Below are positions 7,159-15,890 of a stretch of DNA of 44,819 nt, one piece after another (within the stretch, counting starts at the first letter, position 1; each line of letters opens with the position of its first letter). Made by a program: the position numbers and the translations under genes. The notes under the pieces were generated by a model that saw nothing but the letters and a program-made list of their open reading frames with translations, did not search any database and was not told the DNA's origin. The stretch is from an uncultured Clostridia bacterium (GTDB taxonomy: Bacteria > Bacillota > Clostridia > Christensenellales > Aristaeellaceae). The stretch lies in contig CAKUAV010000007.1 in NCBI GenBank assembly GCA_934636425.1, positions 1 through 44,819 of the forward strand, given 5' to 3'.

Positions 7159-9009
7159 TCATCCCTCCGCGCCGCCGGTCATGCGGTAGTCCTCCGGCGC
7201 AAGCTGCGTTCCGTCCTCCATGCAATAGGGCCGGTCTGAAAAGTTCGCCGTCACGACCGTTCCGTCCGAAAAGACTGTGCGCTGGACGAGCCTGTCCTCC
7301 GTCAGATACTCAAAATCGATCATGGCCTCCCAGCCGACGCGCCGGGCCACGGCGCACGCGCGCTTCTGCGAGGCCAATATTCGATCGCGGATCTGCGGCC
7401 ACGCGCCCATGTGAAAGGAGTACAATGGCGGCGTGCCGTAGAGCGCGTTGAACAGATCGCGGCGCGGCAGCAGCTCCATGCAGCAGTTCGAGCTGTCGCC
7501 CCAATACCAGTAGCTCACCGTGCAGTCGTGATACACCATCTCCCACAACGGCGCGCGATAGGCCGGATTGAGCATGAAGCGATCGAAAACCGGCTCGTGC
7601 TCGCCTTCGGCATAGAGATGCGCCTTTCTGCGGCCGGATTCCAGATAATTGATGCGATACTGCTGCGGGCTCATGCGTCCCTCGGCATAGCACAGCGCCG
7701 GCACGCAGAACTCAACGCCCTCCTCCGTGCCGGACACGAGTCCCGCGTCCAGCATACTTTGCAGCGTGTCCACGATGGGCGCGCGGGATTCGCGCCGCGT
7801 CATCGGGTGCGCCGGACTGTAACACGCCTGAAGCCCGCAGCCGATCACGTCGATAAACCACGCGCCGCAGCCATAGCGCTTTGCGTATTCGCCCACTTCA
7901 CGGCGCGCCGCAATGGCCGCGCGCCGCGCGCACATACTGTTCTGCGCGTGCATCACGCCGTCCGTGCCGCGCAGCGCCCACGCGCCGCACAAACTGCCGT
8001 CGCGGTTCACGCGCGCATCCTGCGGCCAGCCGTGCGCGCGCCGCTCGGTGTAATCGCACGCGCGAATGCGGAACTTCGGGATCAGCGGCACCACGCCGCC
8101 GGGCAGTATGTCAGAGAAGTTGTCGTATTTCGTCACCAGATAGCCCAGCTTTGACAGCCCCTCGGACGCGCGGCAGTCGTCTCTAAAGAACAGCCCGACG
8201 ATCGCCCGCTCCAGCCCGGCGCTCTTCATGTCGGCCATGACGCGCAGCACGTTTTCATGGTTGTCCAGATCAAACTCGGCGGTCGATTCGGAATACATGG
8301 CCTTTTCGTAATCGTCGTGCCACAGCCACACGTCCGCCGCGCCGATCAGCCGATCCAGCTGCGGCGCCTGCGCCCGCTTTTCCCTCAGCGTCACGACCAG
8401 TCCCTGCGCCTGCCTGTAGGCGCGATACGCCCGGCAGGCCGCGGCCAGGCCGCCCGTCTCGCCGATGATATAGCGCACGACGCGCTCATAGCCGAAGCGC
8501 CCCTCCTGCGCCGTCCACTGAATAAACGGCTGCAGAAGCCCGTCCGCGTTCCTTCTTCGGCAGACGGTCACGTCGGAGGGATCCTCGATCGCCGTCACCA
8601 GCCAGCTCGCGCCGCGCGTCAGGCCGATCATGCCCATGCACTGCGATACCGACCAGCCCGCCGCGTCCTCGGGAAGCACCCGCACAGCGGGATCGTCCAC
8701 AGGGAAGGCAAAGCCGCCGCCGATGGGCAAAAGCGCCGTATCGCCGGCCTGCGCCTGCGTCGCGCCCGGATAGGCCAGACTGTCGGGGCATTTTTCGCCC
8801 GAAAGCCGCAGCTCCACGCCGTTTTCCAGCACGACAAATCGCGCCGTAAACGAAACGCCCGCGCCCGTCACGCGGCAGGAAAGCCCGCTTCCCTCGCGCC
8901 GGACGTCCTCCGCCAAAAAGCCAACCGCGCGCTGCTCGAACCACGCATCATCCCATCCAAAGCCGAAGGACGCGTCCGCATCCAGCCGCAGCTCAATTGC
9001 TCCGCTCAT
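7159..9009 (-). CDS. Putative glycoside hydrolase (large TIM-barrel type, GH101/DUF5696-like)
   Basis: A 616-aa protein without signal peptide. The N-terminal third is beta-rich (sandwich-like), the middle resembles a glycosidase barrel with acidic residues at strand ends (WLWHDDYE, AWFIDVIGCG, SGTEEGVEF), and the C-terminus is a small beta domain. I recognise the general architecture of GH101-like or DUF5696 proteins but cannot assign a family with certainty. It has no export signal, so it would act on imported oligosaccharide in the cytoplasm. The start at 9009 is chosen for GGAGGG 6 bases upstream; a start at 9051 has no such site. It follows the binding-protein gene after a 167-base gap that holds a hairpin (9124-9158) and is tightly coupled to the dehydrogenase. 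Confidence 0.65.
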   Translation of the reverse strand: MSGAIELRLDADASFGFGWDDAWFEQRAVGFLAEDVRREGSGLSCRVTGAGVSFTARFVVLENGVELRLSGEKCPDSLAYPGATQAQAGDTALLPIGGGFAFPVDDPAVRVLPEDAAGWSVSQCMGMIGLTRGASWLVTAIEDPSDVTVCRRRNADGLLQPFIQWTAQEGRFGYERVVRYIIGETGGLAAACRAYRAYRQAQGLVVTLREKRAQAPQLDRLIGAADVWLWHDDYEKAMYSESTAEFDLDNHENVLRVMADMKSAGLERAIVGLFFRDDCRASEGLSKLGYLVTKYDNFSDILPGGVVPLIPKFRIRACDYTERRAHGWPQDARVNRDGSLCGAWALRGTDGVMHAQNSMCARRAAIAARREVGEYAKRYGCGAWFIDVIGCGLQACYSPAHPMTRRESRAPIVDTLQSMLDAGLVSGTEEGVEFCVPALCYAEGRMSPQQYRINYLESGRRKAHLYAEGEHEPVFDRFMLNPAYRAPLWEMVYHDCTVSYWYWGDSSNCCMELLPRRDLFNALYGTPPLYSFHMGAWPQIRDRILASQKRACAVARRVGWEAMIDFEYLTEDRLVQRTVFSDGTVVTANFSDRPYCMEDGTQLAPEDYRMTGGAEG

Positions 9010-9123
9010 TTGCTCCCTCCATTCGCCGCTTTCACAATAGAAGTTTAACACGGCGGCGCAATGCCGTCAATATCATTATCGCGCGTCAATAAGAATATTT
9101 CATCGCCTCTTCCGGCGCTCATC

Positions 9124-9158
9124 GTAAAGGGAGCCCGCGCCGCCGGGACGCGAGCTCC
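9124..9158 (-). terminator. Intra-operon hairpin after the binding-protein gene
   Basis: Minus-strand arms GGAGCTCGCG and CGCGGGCTCC (one G-T pair) are followed by CTTTAC, a weak T run. A partial terminator or mRNA-end stabiliser here would give high binding-protein output relative to the enzymes downstream, a common arrangement in importer operons. Confidence 0.55.
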
Positions 9159-9176
9159 GCTTTTGGGGCTATGGAA

Positions 9177-10868
9177 TTACTTCTCCATGTTCGCCTGATA
9201 GGCCTCGTACGCTCTGGCGTAGAAATCGACCAGCTCCTGCGCACCCATGTCCTCCAGCTCCTTCATGTAGCTGTCGAATTCCTCGATGGGGCGCACGCCG
9301 GTGATGAACTTGGCCGTTTCCGTCTCAACGTGCGGCTCGATTATGGTGCGCAGCTCGTTGATGCGGATGGACTCGTCCTCGGTAAAGTAGGTGATGTTGG
9401 GATAGACCTCTGTGGTCAGATAGGGCATGGCGTTCTTCTCGCGGCTCATGCGCCAGCAGTCGTCGCCGTAATCGTCGCGATAGACCTTGCCGACCGTCTC
9501 CAGACCGGCCATTTCCTGCATCAGCCAGACAGTGCCATGAGAGCCGTCGTTGGGATTGATGTCCTTGCGGTAGCCGAATGTTTCGGAGCCGCCCCAGGGC
9601 GCAATTGTGGAGCATATGGCCGCAAATGTGCTGGGATACTTGCCGCTCTCCACATCCTCAAAGTAATACTTGACGTTGCTGCCCTCTTCAAAGCTCCAGC
9701 CGCCGATCATGCCCAGCGTGTCCTCGGACTGAGACCACGGGCCGGACCACTTGTACAGGCCGCCCTTGTTGCCGAAGAAGAAATCGGCGATGCGCACGAG
9801 CAGCTCGGGGTTCTTCGTCGCGGCGGAGAACACCATGCCGCCGATATTCACCGTGCCGCCTTGCACATAGAAGGCCTTCTCGTTCTGCGCGCTGGAAAGC
9901 GGCTTCGCGTGCGCCCACTGCTGGAAATCGGCCTTCTCGGGCAGCTGCAAAAACGGCGCGCCGGTGCCGGAAGCCACGGCCTTGCCCTCGGCCATCTGCG
10001 CGTTGACCGCGGTGCCCTCGAGCGTGAAGAAATCGGCGGAAATGAGGCCCTCGTCGTAGTACTGCTTCATCAGCCTGAGCAGTTCGACATAGCCCGCGTC
10101 CAGCGCCGGAATGACGACATTGCCGTCCTTCAGCGCGGCCTGAGTGCCGGCGCCGTTCATTGTGACATAGCCCAGCGCGGTCAGCAGATAGGCGCGGGGG
10201 TCGTTGCCGTTGACCGAGCCGTTGAGCGGCACGGAGTCGGGATTTTCGGCCTTGAAGGCGCGCAGCATCTCGGTGAACTGGTCGAGCGTCTCGGGCAGCG
10301 CGATGCCCTTTTCGTTCAGCCAGGCCTCCTTCACGAACAGCTTCGGGCCGTAGCCGATGTCCTCGATGTAGTCAAACACGGAGTAAACGCCGCCGTCGGG
10401 CGCGGTGATGAGGGGACGCACCTCGGGGAACTGCTCCATCACCTTGAGCATGTTGGGCGCGTATTCCTCGGTGAGATAGGGCGCGATGTTCAGCAGCTGC
10501 TTTTCAACCGAGCCGTAGCGGATCAGCTTTGTGGTGTCCAGATTAAAGCCGATCAGTATGTCCGGCAGCTCGCCCGACACCATCATGAGGTTCAGCCGCT
10601 CGTCCGCGGCGCTGGCCAGAACGTGCTCGACCTTGAGATCGATGTTCATGGCCCTGCGCATATACTCCCACAGCCAGATGTCCTCGGGCTTGCTGGGATA
10701 GGAGTCGGACTGCGTGGAGATCAGCGTCACCGCGACCTTCTCGCCGTCCTTGACGATGGGCAGCTCGCTGTCCATGTTCATGTACGCGGGCGCGGCCAGT
10801 GCGCCGGTCGCGACCATGAACAGCGCCAGCATCAGGGAAAGTATCTTCCAGAGAGTCTTGTGGGTCAT
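9177..10868 (-). CDS. Extracellular solute-binding protein of a sugar ABC importer (LplA-like)
   Basis: Substrate-binding component (563 aa, family 1, large LplA/YtcQ-type). The N-terminus MTHKTLWKILSLMLALFMV is a Sec signal peptide ending in an A-L-A-A region. No Cys lies in a lipobox position, which is unusual for a Gram-positive binding protein. The body has the W/Y-rich pattern of large saccharide-binding proteins (ADFFTLEGTAV, SGPWSQSEDTLG, AYEAYQANMEK at the C-terminus). The start at 10868 is set by AAAGGAG 7 bases upstream. It follows the two permease genes with a 54-base gap. No ATP-binding subunit is encoded nearby; LplABC-type importers commonly share a distant MsmX-like ATPase. Confidence 0.92.
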   Translation of the reverse strand: MTHKTLWKILSLMLALFMVATGALAAPAYMNMDSELPIVKDGEKVAVTLISTQSDSYPSKPEDIWLWEYMRRAMNIDLKVEHVLASAADERLNLMMVSGELPDILIGFNLDTTKLIRYGSVEKQLLNIAPYLTEEYAPNMLKVMEQFPEVRPLITAPDGGVYSVFDYIEDIGYGPKLFVKEAWLNEKGIALPETLDQFTEMLRAFKAENPDSVPLNGSVNGNDPRAYLLTALGYVTMNGAGTQAALKDGNVVIPALDAGYVELLRLMKQYYDEGLISADFFTLEGTAVNAQMAEGKAVASGTGAPFLQLPEKADFQQWAHAKPLSSAQNEKAFYVQGGTVNIGGMVFSAATKNPELLVRIADFFFGNKGGLYKWSGPWSQSEDTLGMIGGWSFEEGSNVKYYFEDVESGKYPSTFAAICSTIAPWGGSETFGYRKDINPNDGSHGTVWLMQEMAGLETVGKVYRDDYGDDCWRMSREKNAMPYLTTEVYPNITYFTEDESIRINELRTIIEPHVETETAKFITGVRPIEEFDSYMKELEDMGAQELVDFYARAYEAYQANMEK

Positions 10869-10922
10869 GGGGATTCTCCTTTCTATTGAACGGCATATCG
10901 CCGTTTCATTTCGCACTGCGCT

Positions 10923-11831
10923 TCAGCCCTTCAGCGCGCCGATCATGACGCCCCTGACGAAGTGCTTCTGCACGAAGGGATAGGCGATCAGCAGCGGCGC
11001 GGCGGCAATGAATATGATGGCGTATTTCATCGCCTCGGCCATGTAGGCCAGGCGCGCCGCGTCAGCCAGCATCTCGGGATCATTGGTCAGCGCCGCGTCC
11101 ATGACGGCCTGCTGGCTCTGAAGAAGCAGGCTGCGCAGCACCAGCTGGAGCGGCTGATAGTCGCTGTTCGACACATAGATGAGCGCGTTGAAGAACTCAT
11201 TCCAGCGCCCCACGCCGTAATACAGCGCCATGACGGCGATGATTGAGCCGGACAGCGGCAGCGCGATCGAGAAGAACATCCTCATTTCGCTCGCGCCGTC
11301 GATGCGCGCCGATTCAAACAGCGAATCGGGCAGCGTGGACTGAAAGAACGAGCGCGTCACGATGATGTTGTACACGCTCACGCTGCCCAGCACAATCAGC
11401 GTATACGCCTTGTTGAGCAGGCCGACCTTCTTTACGATCAGATAGGTCGGGATCAGGCCGCCGCCAAAGTACATCGTGATGAGGCAGAACGTCATCAGTA
11501 TCGCGCGGCCGGGCAGATCCTTCTTGCTCAGCACATAGGCCGAGGGGATGGTCAGCGCGAGGCTCAATAGCGTGCCCAGCACCGTATAGACGATTGTGTT
11601 GCGATAGCCCAGCCAGATGCGCGCGTCCTTCATGATGTTCTGATAGGCCTCCAGCGTCGGCCGGACGGGAAACAGCTTCACGCTGCCCTGCGCGATGGCG
11701 TAGGGATCGGACACGGACGCAATCAATACGAAATACAGCGGATAAAACAGTATGACCGTCAGTATCGCCAGCAGCGCGATGTTGACCGCGTCAAACGCCG
11801 CGTCGGCGCGCGTTCTCCTGATTTTGTTCAC
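10923..11831 (-). CDS. ABC sugar importer permease, LplC/MalG type
   Basis: Inner-membrane permease (302 aa from the GTG start) with about six transmembrane segments. The cytoplasmic EAA loop reads ESARIDGASEMRMFFSIALP, where it would contact the ATPase. The C-terminus PFVQKHFVRGVMIGALKG is the MalG-type tail. I prefer GTG at 11831: GGAGGG lies 6 bases upstream, whereas the in-frame ATG at 11852 overlaps the previous gene and lacks a comparable site. Second gene of the operon, 14 bases after the first permease. Confidence 0.93.
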   Translation of the reverse strand: MNKIRRTRADAAFDAVNIALLAILTVILFYPLYFVLIASVSDPYAIAQGSVKLFPVRPTLEAYQNIMKDARIWLGYRNTIVYTVLGTLLSLALTIPSAYVLSKKDLPGRAILMTFCLITMYFGGGLIPTYLIVKKVGLLNKAYTLIVLGSVSVYNIIVTRSFFQSTLPDSLFESARIDGASEMRMFFSIALPLSGSIIAVMALYYGVGRWNEFFNALIYVSNSDYQPLQLVLRSLLLQSQQAVMDAALTNDPEMLADAARLAYMAEAMKYAIIFIAAAPLLIAYPFVQKHFVRGVMIGALKG

Positions 11832-11845
11832 AGTTCTCTCCCTCC

Positions 11846-12778
11846 TCACCATATGCCGATCTCGGACACGCTCTTGCAGATTCTGTTCACCAGAAGGAGA
11901 ATCAGTATGTTCACCACATTGTTGAACAGCCCGATGGCCGCGGAATAGCTGAACTGGCCGCCCTGAAGGCCGATTTCATAGACATAGGTCGATATGATCT
12001 GCGACGCGTCCAGATTGAGCGCGTTCTGCATCAGATAGACCTTCTCAAAGCCGACGGACAGCACGCTGCCGCAGCGCATGATCAGCATGATGACGATCGT
12101 GGGCAGTATCGTGGGGATGTTGATATACCAGATGACCTGAACGCGGTTCGCGCCGTCGATCAGCGAGGCCTCCACCATCTCGCCCGACACGCCCGAGAGC
12201 GCCGCCAGATAGATGATCGCGCCCCAGCCCAGCTCCTGCCAAACGCCCGACCAGACATACAGATGGGGGAACAGCTTCGGATTGGAGAGCAGATCCTGAC
12301 GCGCGCCGCCCAGCATATCGATTATATTGTTGAATATGCCCGCGCTGCGCGAGCAGAACAGCTTCAGCATCGCGCAGATGACCACCGTGGAAATAAAGTG
12401 CGGCGCATAGGAGATCATCTGCACCGTCTTTTTGAACTTCCGCGCGCGCAGCTCGTTGAGCAGGAGCGCAAATATGACCGCGCAGGGGAACGTCGCGATG
12501 GAATACAGGCTGAGCGTCAGCGTGTTTCGAAGCAGCTGGGGAAAGCCGCGGTAGGTCACAAAGCGGACAAAGTGCTTGAGCCCCACCCACGGGCTGCCCC
12601 ATATGCCCAGATTTGTTCGAAAGTCCTTGAAGGCGATCTGCACGCCGTATATCGGCATATAGTTGAATATGAAAAGATACACGATCAGCGGCAGAATCAG
12701 CAGATACAGCTGCCAGTAGCGCCCCGCCAGACGCAGCCTCTGTCTGCGCCTGATTCCAGCCTGAGTTTTCGCGTTCAT
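11846..12778 (-). CDS. ABC sugar importer permease, LplB/MalF type
   Basis: First gene of the operon: a 310-aa permease with the LplB hallmark YMPIYGVQIAFKDF in the first periplasmic region and the EAA loop EASLIDGANRVQVIWYINIP. About six membrane segments. The start at 12778 gives a basic N-terminus (RRRQRLRLAGRYW) before TM1 and has GAGGG upstream. The frame is open to 12862, but that would place the start codon upstream of the predicted promoter (12827-12855). Partner of the permease at 10923-11831; together they form the membrane channel. Confidence 0.93.
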   Translation of the reverse strand: MNAKTQAGIRRRQRLRLAGRYWQLYLLILPLIVYLFIFNYMPIYGVQIAFKDFRTNLGIWGSPWVGLKHFVRFVTYRGFPQLLRNTLTLSLYSIATFPCAVIFALLLNELRARKFKKTVQMISYAPHFISTVVICAMLKLFCSRSAGIFNNIIDMLGGARQDLLSNPKLFPHLYVWSGVWQELGWGAIIYLAALSGVSGEMVEASLIDGANRVQVIWYINIPTILPTIVIMLIMRCGSVLSVGFEKVYLMQNALNLDASQIISTYVYEIGLQGGQFSYSAAIGLFNNVVNILILLLVNRICKSVSEIGIW

Positions 12779-12826
12779 GCGCGCCCTCACTCCCTCTCCG
12801 CTGCGGCGTTCGCAGCCTTTGAAAAC

Positions 12827-12855
12827 AGTATAATCCGTGCTTAACGCGTTTTCAA
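12827..12855 (-). promoter_or_regulatory. Sigma-A promoter of the sugar importer/catabolic operon
   Basis: Minus strand: TTGAAA (12850-12855), 17-base spacer, TATACT (12827-12832), near consensus, about 50 bases upstream of the first permease start codon. Confidence 0.8.
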
Positions 12856-12866
12856 TATCCATTTTT

Positions 12867-12937
12867 CGGACATTTCATGCCTGAGCGGACATTTCGGGCC
12901 GTTTTGCAATTCCTTTTTTCGGACATCGTGCGATGTC
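12867..12937. promoter_or_regulatory. Triple CGGACAT repeat and palindrome in the divergent control region
   Basis: CGGACAT occurs at 12867-12873, 12886-12892 and 12920-12926. The last is part of a hairpin palindrome GACATCGTGCGATGTC (12922-12937). The block lies exactly between the minus-strand operon promoter and the plus-strand regulator promoter, so it is the obvious candidate binding site for the AraC-type regulator encoded at 13032-15119. First two spaced 19 bases, about two helical turns. Confidence 0.5.
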
Positions 12938-12949
12938 TGTTTTGCGTTA

Positions 12950-12978
12950 TTGACAAATACAGGTTAAATTGATACTAT
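12950..12978 (+). promoter_or_regulatory. Sigma-A promoter of the AraC-type regulator gene
   Basis: TTGACA (12950-12955), 17-base spacer, TACTAT (12973-12978). It is correctly placed about 55 bases ahead of the start codon at 13032. Confidence 0.8.
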
Positions 12979-13031
12979 GAAATGAGAATATGCTCCATTT
13001 GAGCGCAGCAGTGAAAAGAGGCGCATCGGCC

Positions 13032-15119
13032 ATGAAGCATTCCGAACACCGCGTGATATTCAGACAATCTGTGCTGCACAAGTACTTTCTATACTATCTT
13101 TCCATCGCGCTGACCGGCTGCGTGCTGGTGTTTGTCTTTCTGTTCAACGTCTCGGCCAGCACGCTGAACGCCTCGCTTCAGGCGGCCGAAACGGAAAAGC
13201 TGGCGCTCGTCTCGGAGGATCTGTCCGCACAGCTCGCGCTGCTCAAAAACATTTCCTATCAGATCTATGCCGCGAAGTGCTATCAGCCGGCCTATCTCGC
13301 CCGCAGCCGCTATTATGAAATCGATATACTGGAGGATCTGGGGAAATACAAGGTTCACTCTCCCATCGCGTCTGACCTGTTCATGCTCTACGACGGCTCG
13401 GACGACATATTCCATCACGACGGCAAAATACCGCTCGCGCTCTATGCGCAGACCCAGCTGAACTGGCCGACCCAGAACCCGCAGGCGCTGCGCGACGCCA
13501 TTGCGGAAACCGTCGCCTTTCAGGTGATCGTATTGCCCGGGGACAACTACCTTCTGTGCTATGCGCTGGTCTTTCCCAGCTCGAAGGCTGAAAACAGCCG
13601 CGCATGGCTCTGCGCCTATGTGCCCCATGCCGCGCTGCTGCGGCGCGCCGAGCTGTGCTCGGGCGGCTTTGAAAGCCGCGTGGACGTCACCTACGGCGAC
13701 GCGCCGGCGGGCAGCCTGCACGCCGCGACGGTCGAGGGCTTCACCATATCTCTGACGCCGTCGGCCGATTCGGAATACGGCGAGCTGCTCCGCTTCCGGC
13801 GGCTCTGCACGCGGCTCTCGATATTTTCGACGCTGCTGCTGGTTTCCCTCGGACTCATACTGGCCTACATGACCTATCTGCCGCTGCACAGGGTCTTTAC
13901 GCACCACAAGTCCAACTGGGACAAGTCCGCCCTCAGCACGAACGACGAGCTGACGCTGCTCGACAACACGCTGACTCAGGCGATCCATCACCGCCGCCTC
14001 TCCGAAACGCAGCGGGACGCGCTGCTGCGGCAGCTCGACGCGCAGCGCCGGAGCCTGCGCGAATCGCTGCTGCTGGCGCTCTTCAACGGCGAATCCTCGC
14101 CGCAGACGCTGGAGGCCATGCGCGTTGTGTCGATCAATCTGGACGGCCCGTGGTTTTCCGCCGCGCTGCTGAGCTGGGAGAGCGAGGCCGCCGCGCGGAG
14201 CGTCGAAAGCCTGATACAGTCCATCGAAAGCCTGACCACGGACAGCACCGGCTTTTACGCCGTGCAGCTGGACAAGCGCCCCATGCTGGTGGTGCTGGTC
14301 TCCTCGGACGACGAGGAAACCTTCCCCGCACTGACCGACATACTCTCGGAAATCTTCGAAATGGAGATGCGGCAGTCCCCGCGCATAGGCTGCGGCAGAC
14401 CCGTCTCAAGCATCGCGCAGATTCCCACGTCGCTTTCCGACGCCATGCTCAAAACCGTGCCGCAGCAGCAGGCGCACTCCCAGCAGGCCGAAAGCGCGGC
14501 CACACTGCTCCTGCAGGCCGTCCGGCAGGGCAACTGCGCCGCCGCGCTCTCGGCGCTCAACGAGATAAACGACATACTGACGCACCGCTTTCCCGCCTCG
14601 AGCGTACAGAGCTGCGTCTATTCGGACGTCATCGGCCGGCTCACGCTGCTCGCCCAGAGCCGCGGCATACCGCTGAACCCGGAGCGCGCCGCCCGAATCG
14701 GCGAGCAGCCTCTCGAGGAAAGCAGCCAGCGCGAGCTGCGCCTCATCATCGCCGAAATGTGCGACGCCGTCAAGGCCGACCCCGTCGAGTCGACCGACCC
14801 GCGCGGCGAGCAGATCATCGCCTATATCCGGGAGCATCTGCTGGACTATGATCTTTCGCTGGAGATGATCTCCGGCGCGTTCGATCTCTCCGGCAAGCAG
14901 ATCGGGCGGCTGATCGCCCGGGAATCGGGCATGAGCTACAAGGAGCTTCTGATCGAGCTGCGCATTGCGCGCGCCAAGGAGATGCTGCTCGCGGGCGATT
15001 CGGTCAGCAGCGTCTGCGAGCGGCTGCACTATGCCTCCGCGCCCTATTTCATCAAGCTCTTCCGCGAAAAAACCGGCTTCACGCCCGCAAAATACCAAAA
15101 AACGCACGCCTGCGGCTAA
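13032..15119 (+). CDS. Membrane-bound AraC family transcriptional regulator with extracellular sensor
   Basis: A 695-aa one-component sensor-regulator. TM1 lies at about residues 19-39, then an extracytoplasmic domain of roughly 220 aa (Cache/YesM-like fold expected), TM2 at about 262-282, a long cytoplasmic linker, and a C-terminal pair of helix-turn-helix motifs ending in the AraC signature (ERLHYASAPYFIKLFREKTGFTPAKYQ). This layout matches Firmicute regulators that sense a sugar outside the cell and bind DNA from the membrane. The start at 13032 has AAGAGG upstream; the frame extends to 12990 without a binding site. It is divergent from the importer operon and almost certainly controls it through the repeats at 12867-12937. 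Confidence 0.92.
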   Translation: MKHSEHRVIFRQSVLHKYFLYYLSIALTGCVLVFVFLFNVSASTLNASLQAAETEKLALVSEDLSAQLALLKNISYQIYAAKCYQPAYLARSRYYEIDILEDLGKYKVHSPIASDLFMLYDGSDDIFHHDGKIPLALYAQTQLNWPTQNPQALRDAIAETVAFQVIVLPGDNYLLCYALVFPSSKAENSRAWLCAYVPHAALLRRAELCSGGFESRVDVTYGDAPAGSLHAATVEGFTISLTPSADSEYGELLRFRRLCTRLSIFSTLLLVSLGLILAYMTYLPLHRVFTHHKSNWDKSALSTNDELTLLDNTLTQAIHHRRLSETQRDALLRQLDAQRRSLRESLLLALFNGESSPQTLEAMRVVSINLDGPWFSAALLSWESEAAARSVESLIQSIESLTTDSTGFYAVQLDKRPMLVVLVSSDDEETFPALTDILSEIFEMEMRQSPRIGCGRPVSSIAQIPTSLSDAMLKTVPQQQAHSQQAESAATLLLQAVRQGNCAAALSALNEINDILTHRFPASSVQSCVYSDVIGRLTLLAQSRGIPLNPERAARIGEQPLEESSQRELRLIIAEMCDAVKADPVESTDPRGEQIIAYIREHLLDYDLSLEMISGAFDLSGKQIGRLIARESGMSYKELLIELRIARAKEMLLAGDSVSSVCERLHYASAPYFIKLFREKTGFTPAKYQKTHACG

Positions 15120-15157
15120 AAACGCATCAAGCAGCGCCCATTTCGGCGTTCATGAAC

Positions 15158-15182
15158 AAAAAAAGCGCCCCGGAAAAGGGCG
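15158..15182 (-). terminator. Short terminator-like hairpin, minus strand
   Basis: Arms CGCCC and GGGCG with seven T on the minus strand. It could stop stray transcription coming from the right towards the convergent regulator gene. No obvious gene owns it. Confidence 0.45.
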
Positions 15183-15228
15183 TATTCCCGCAATGCCGCC
15201 TCCCCGCGACCATGGACGGCGGCCTTCG

Positions 15229-15269
15229 CCTGCCGGCGAGACTGTAAGCAGCGCCGGCAGGTGTTTTTT
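15229..15269 (+). terminator. Terminator after the AraC-type regulator gene
   Basis: Ten-base arms CCTGCCGGCG (15229-15238) and CGCCGGCAGG (15252-15261), followed by a TGTTTTTT tract. It lies about 110 bases past the regulator stop codon. Positions 15270-15461 hold no feature I can name. Confidence 0.85.
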
Positions 15270-15461
15270 ATTGGCGCACAGCCGCACTGGCCGCGCGTTC
15301 GCGCCCGGGAGCGCTGCTGTGAGCAATGCCAGATCCCCGCTGAAACACAAATATCAGCCCAATGCTTTGAATGACACTGGGGGTCATACAGCACGCGCCG
15401 AACTCCGCGCTAAAATCTCGGCATTACTTTTATCGGCATAACGTAACTCCAGCGCTTACAG

Positions 15462-15606
15462 CCGTTTCGCCGTTCTCTTATTCCTGTTCGCCTTCGCCGC
15501 GTCAATCGCCGCTTTTTCTTCTTCGCTGATCTTCAACGCCTTCCATCACCCATATGTATTATAACGTGTTTTGCATTCTGCGCCTGTCGCTTAAATGGAA
15601 TATGGC
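15462..15606 (-). mobile_element. Decayed insertion-sequence end with transposase N-terminus remnant (copy 2)
   Basis: On the minus strand the shared block (TAAGCGACAGGCGCAGAA ... TTATAATACATATG) is followed by a reading frame of about 24 codons from a TTG: LKISEEEKAAIDAAKANRN, then KRTAKRL and a stop. The helix-rich, basic pattern resembles the N-terminus of helix-turn-helix transposases (IS630-like is my best guess). The block also contains a TATAAT box, as would be expected of an IS promoter. Copy 1 is at 1866-1995 in the opposite orientation. Confidence 0.45.
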
Positions 15607-15890
15607 ATACGCCTTCTCGCCCCGCAGAAAATCAGGTTCTCCGCGAAAAAGAACGGTACAGCGCCGCCTTGAATATGGACTGCCCTCTCTTCGCAATGAG
15701 CCGGAAATCGCCGCCCGTTTGCGGCGCTCATGCAAATTTGCCCGGCCTGTATTGCGGCTCTTGAAGAGCTTCCCGCCGCAGGTTCAGCAAAAAATGATGC
15801 GATCCTCTGCGCGCCCAAACGGCGAAAAAACTCGAAGCCGCGCGGCTTGAGACCTGAAACAAGCGCCGCCATGATCGAATCAGCCGCGTC
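15607..15890. other. Unassigned intergenic sequence
   Basis: About 280 bases between the IS remnant and the small minus-strand gene. Several frames are open by virtue of base composition, but none has a ribosome binding site or recognisable product. A terminator for the gene at 15891 would be expected here, but I see no clear hairpin with a T tract. Confidence 0.5.

Noticed and set aside
9171..10889. Long plus-strand open frame opposite the binding-protein gene (also 2517-3776, 3614-5053, 16805-18703, 26006-27577 and similar)
   Set aside because: These frames are rich in His, Arg, Ala and Gln, have no ribosome binding site and mirror real genes on the other strand. They are by-products of GC-rich codon use.
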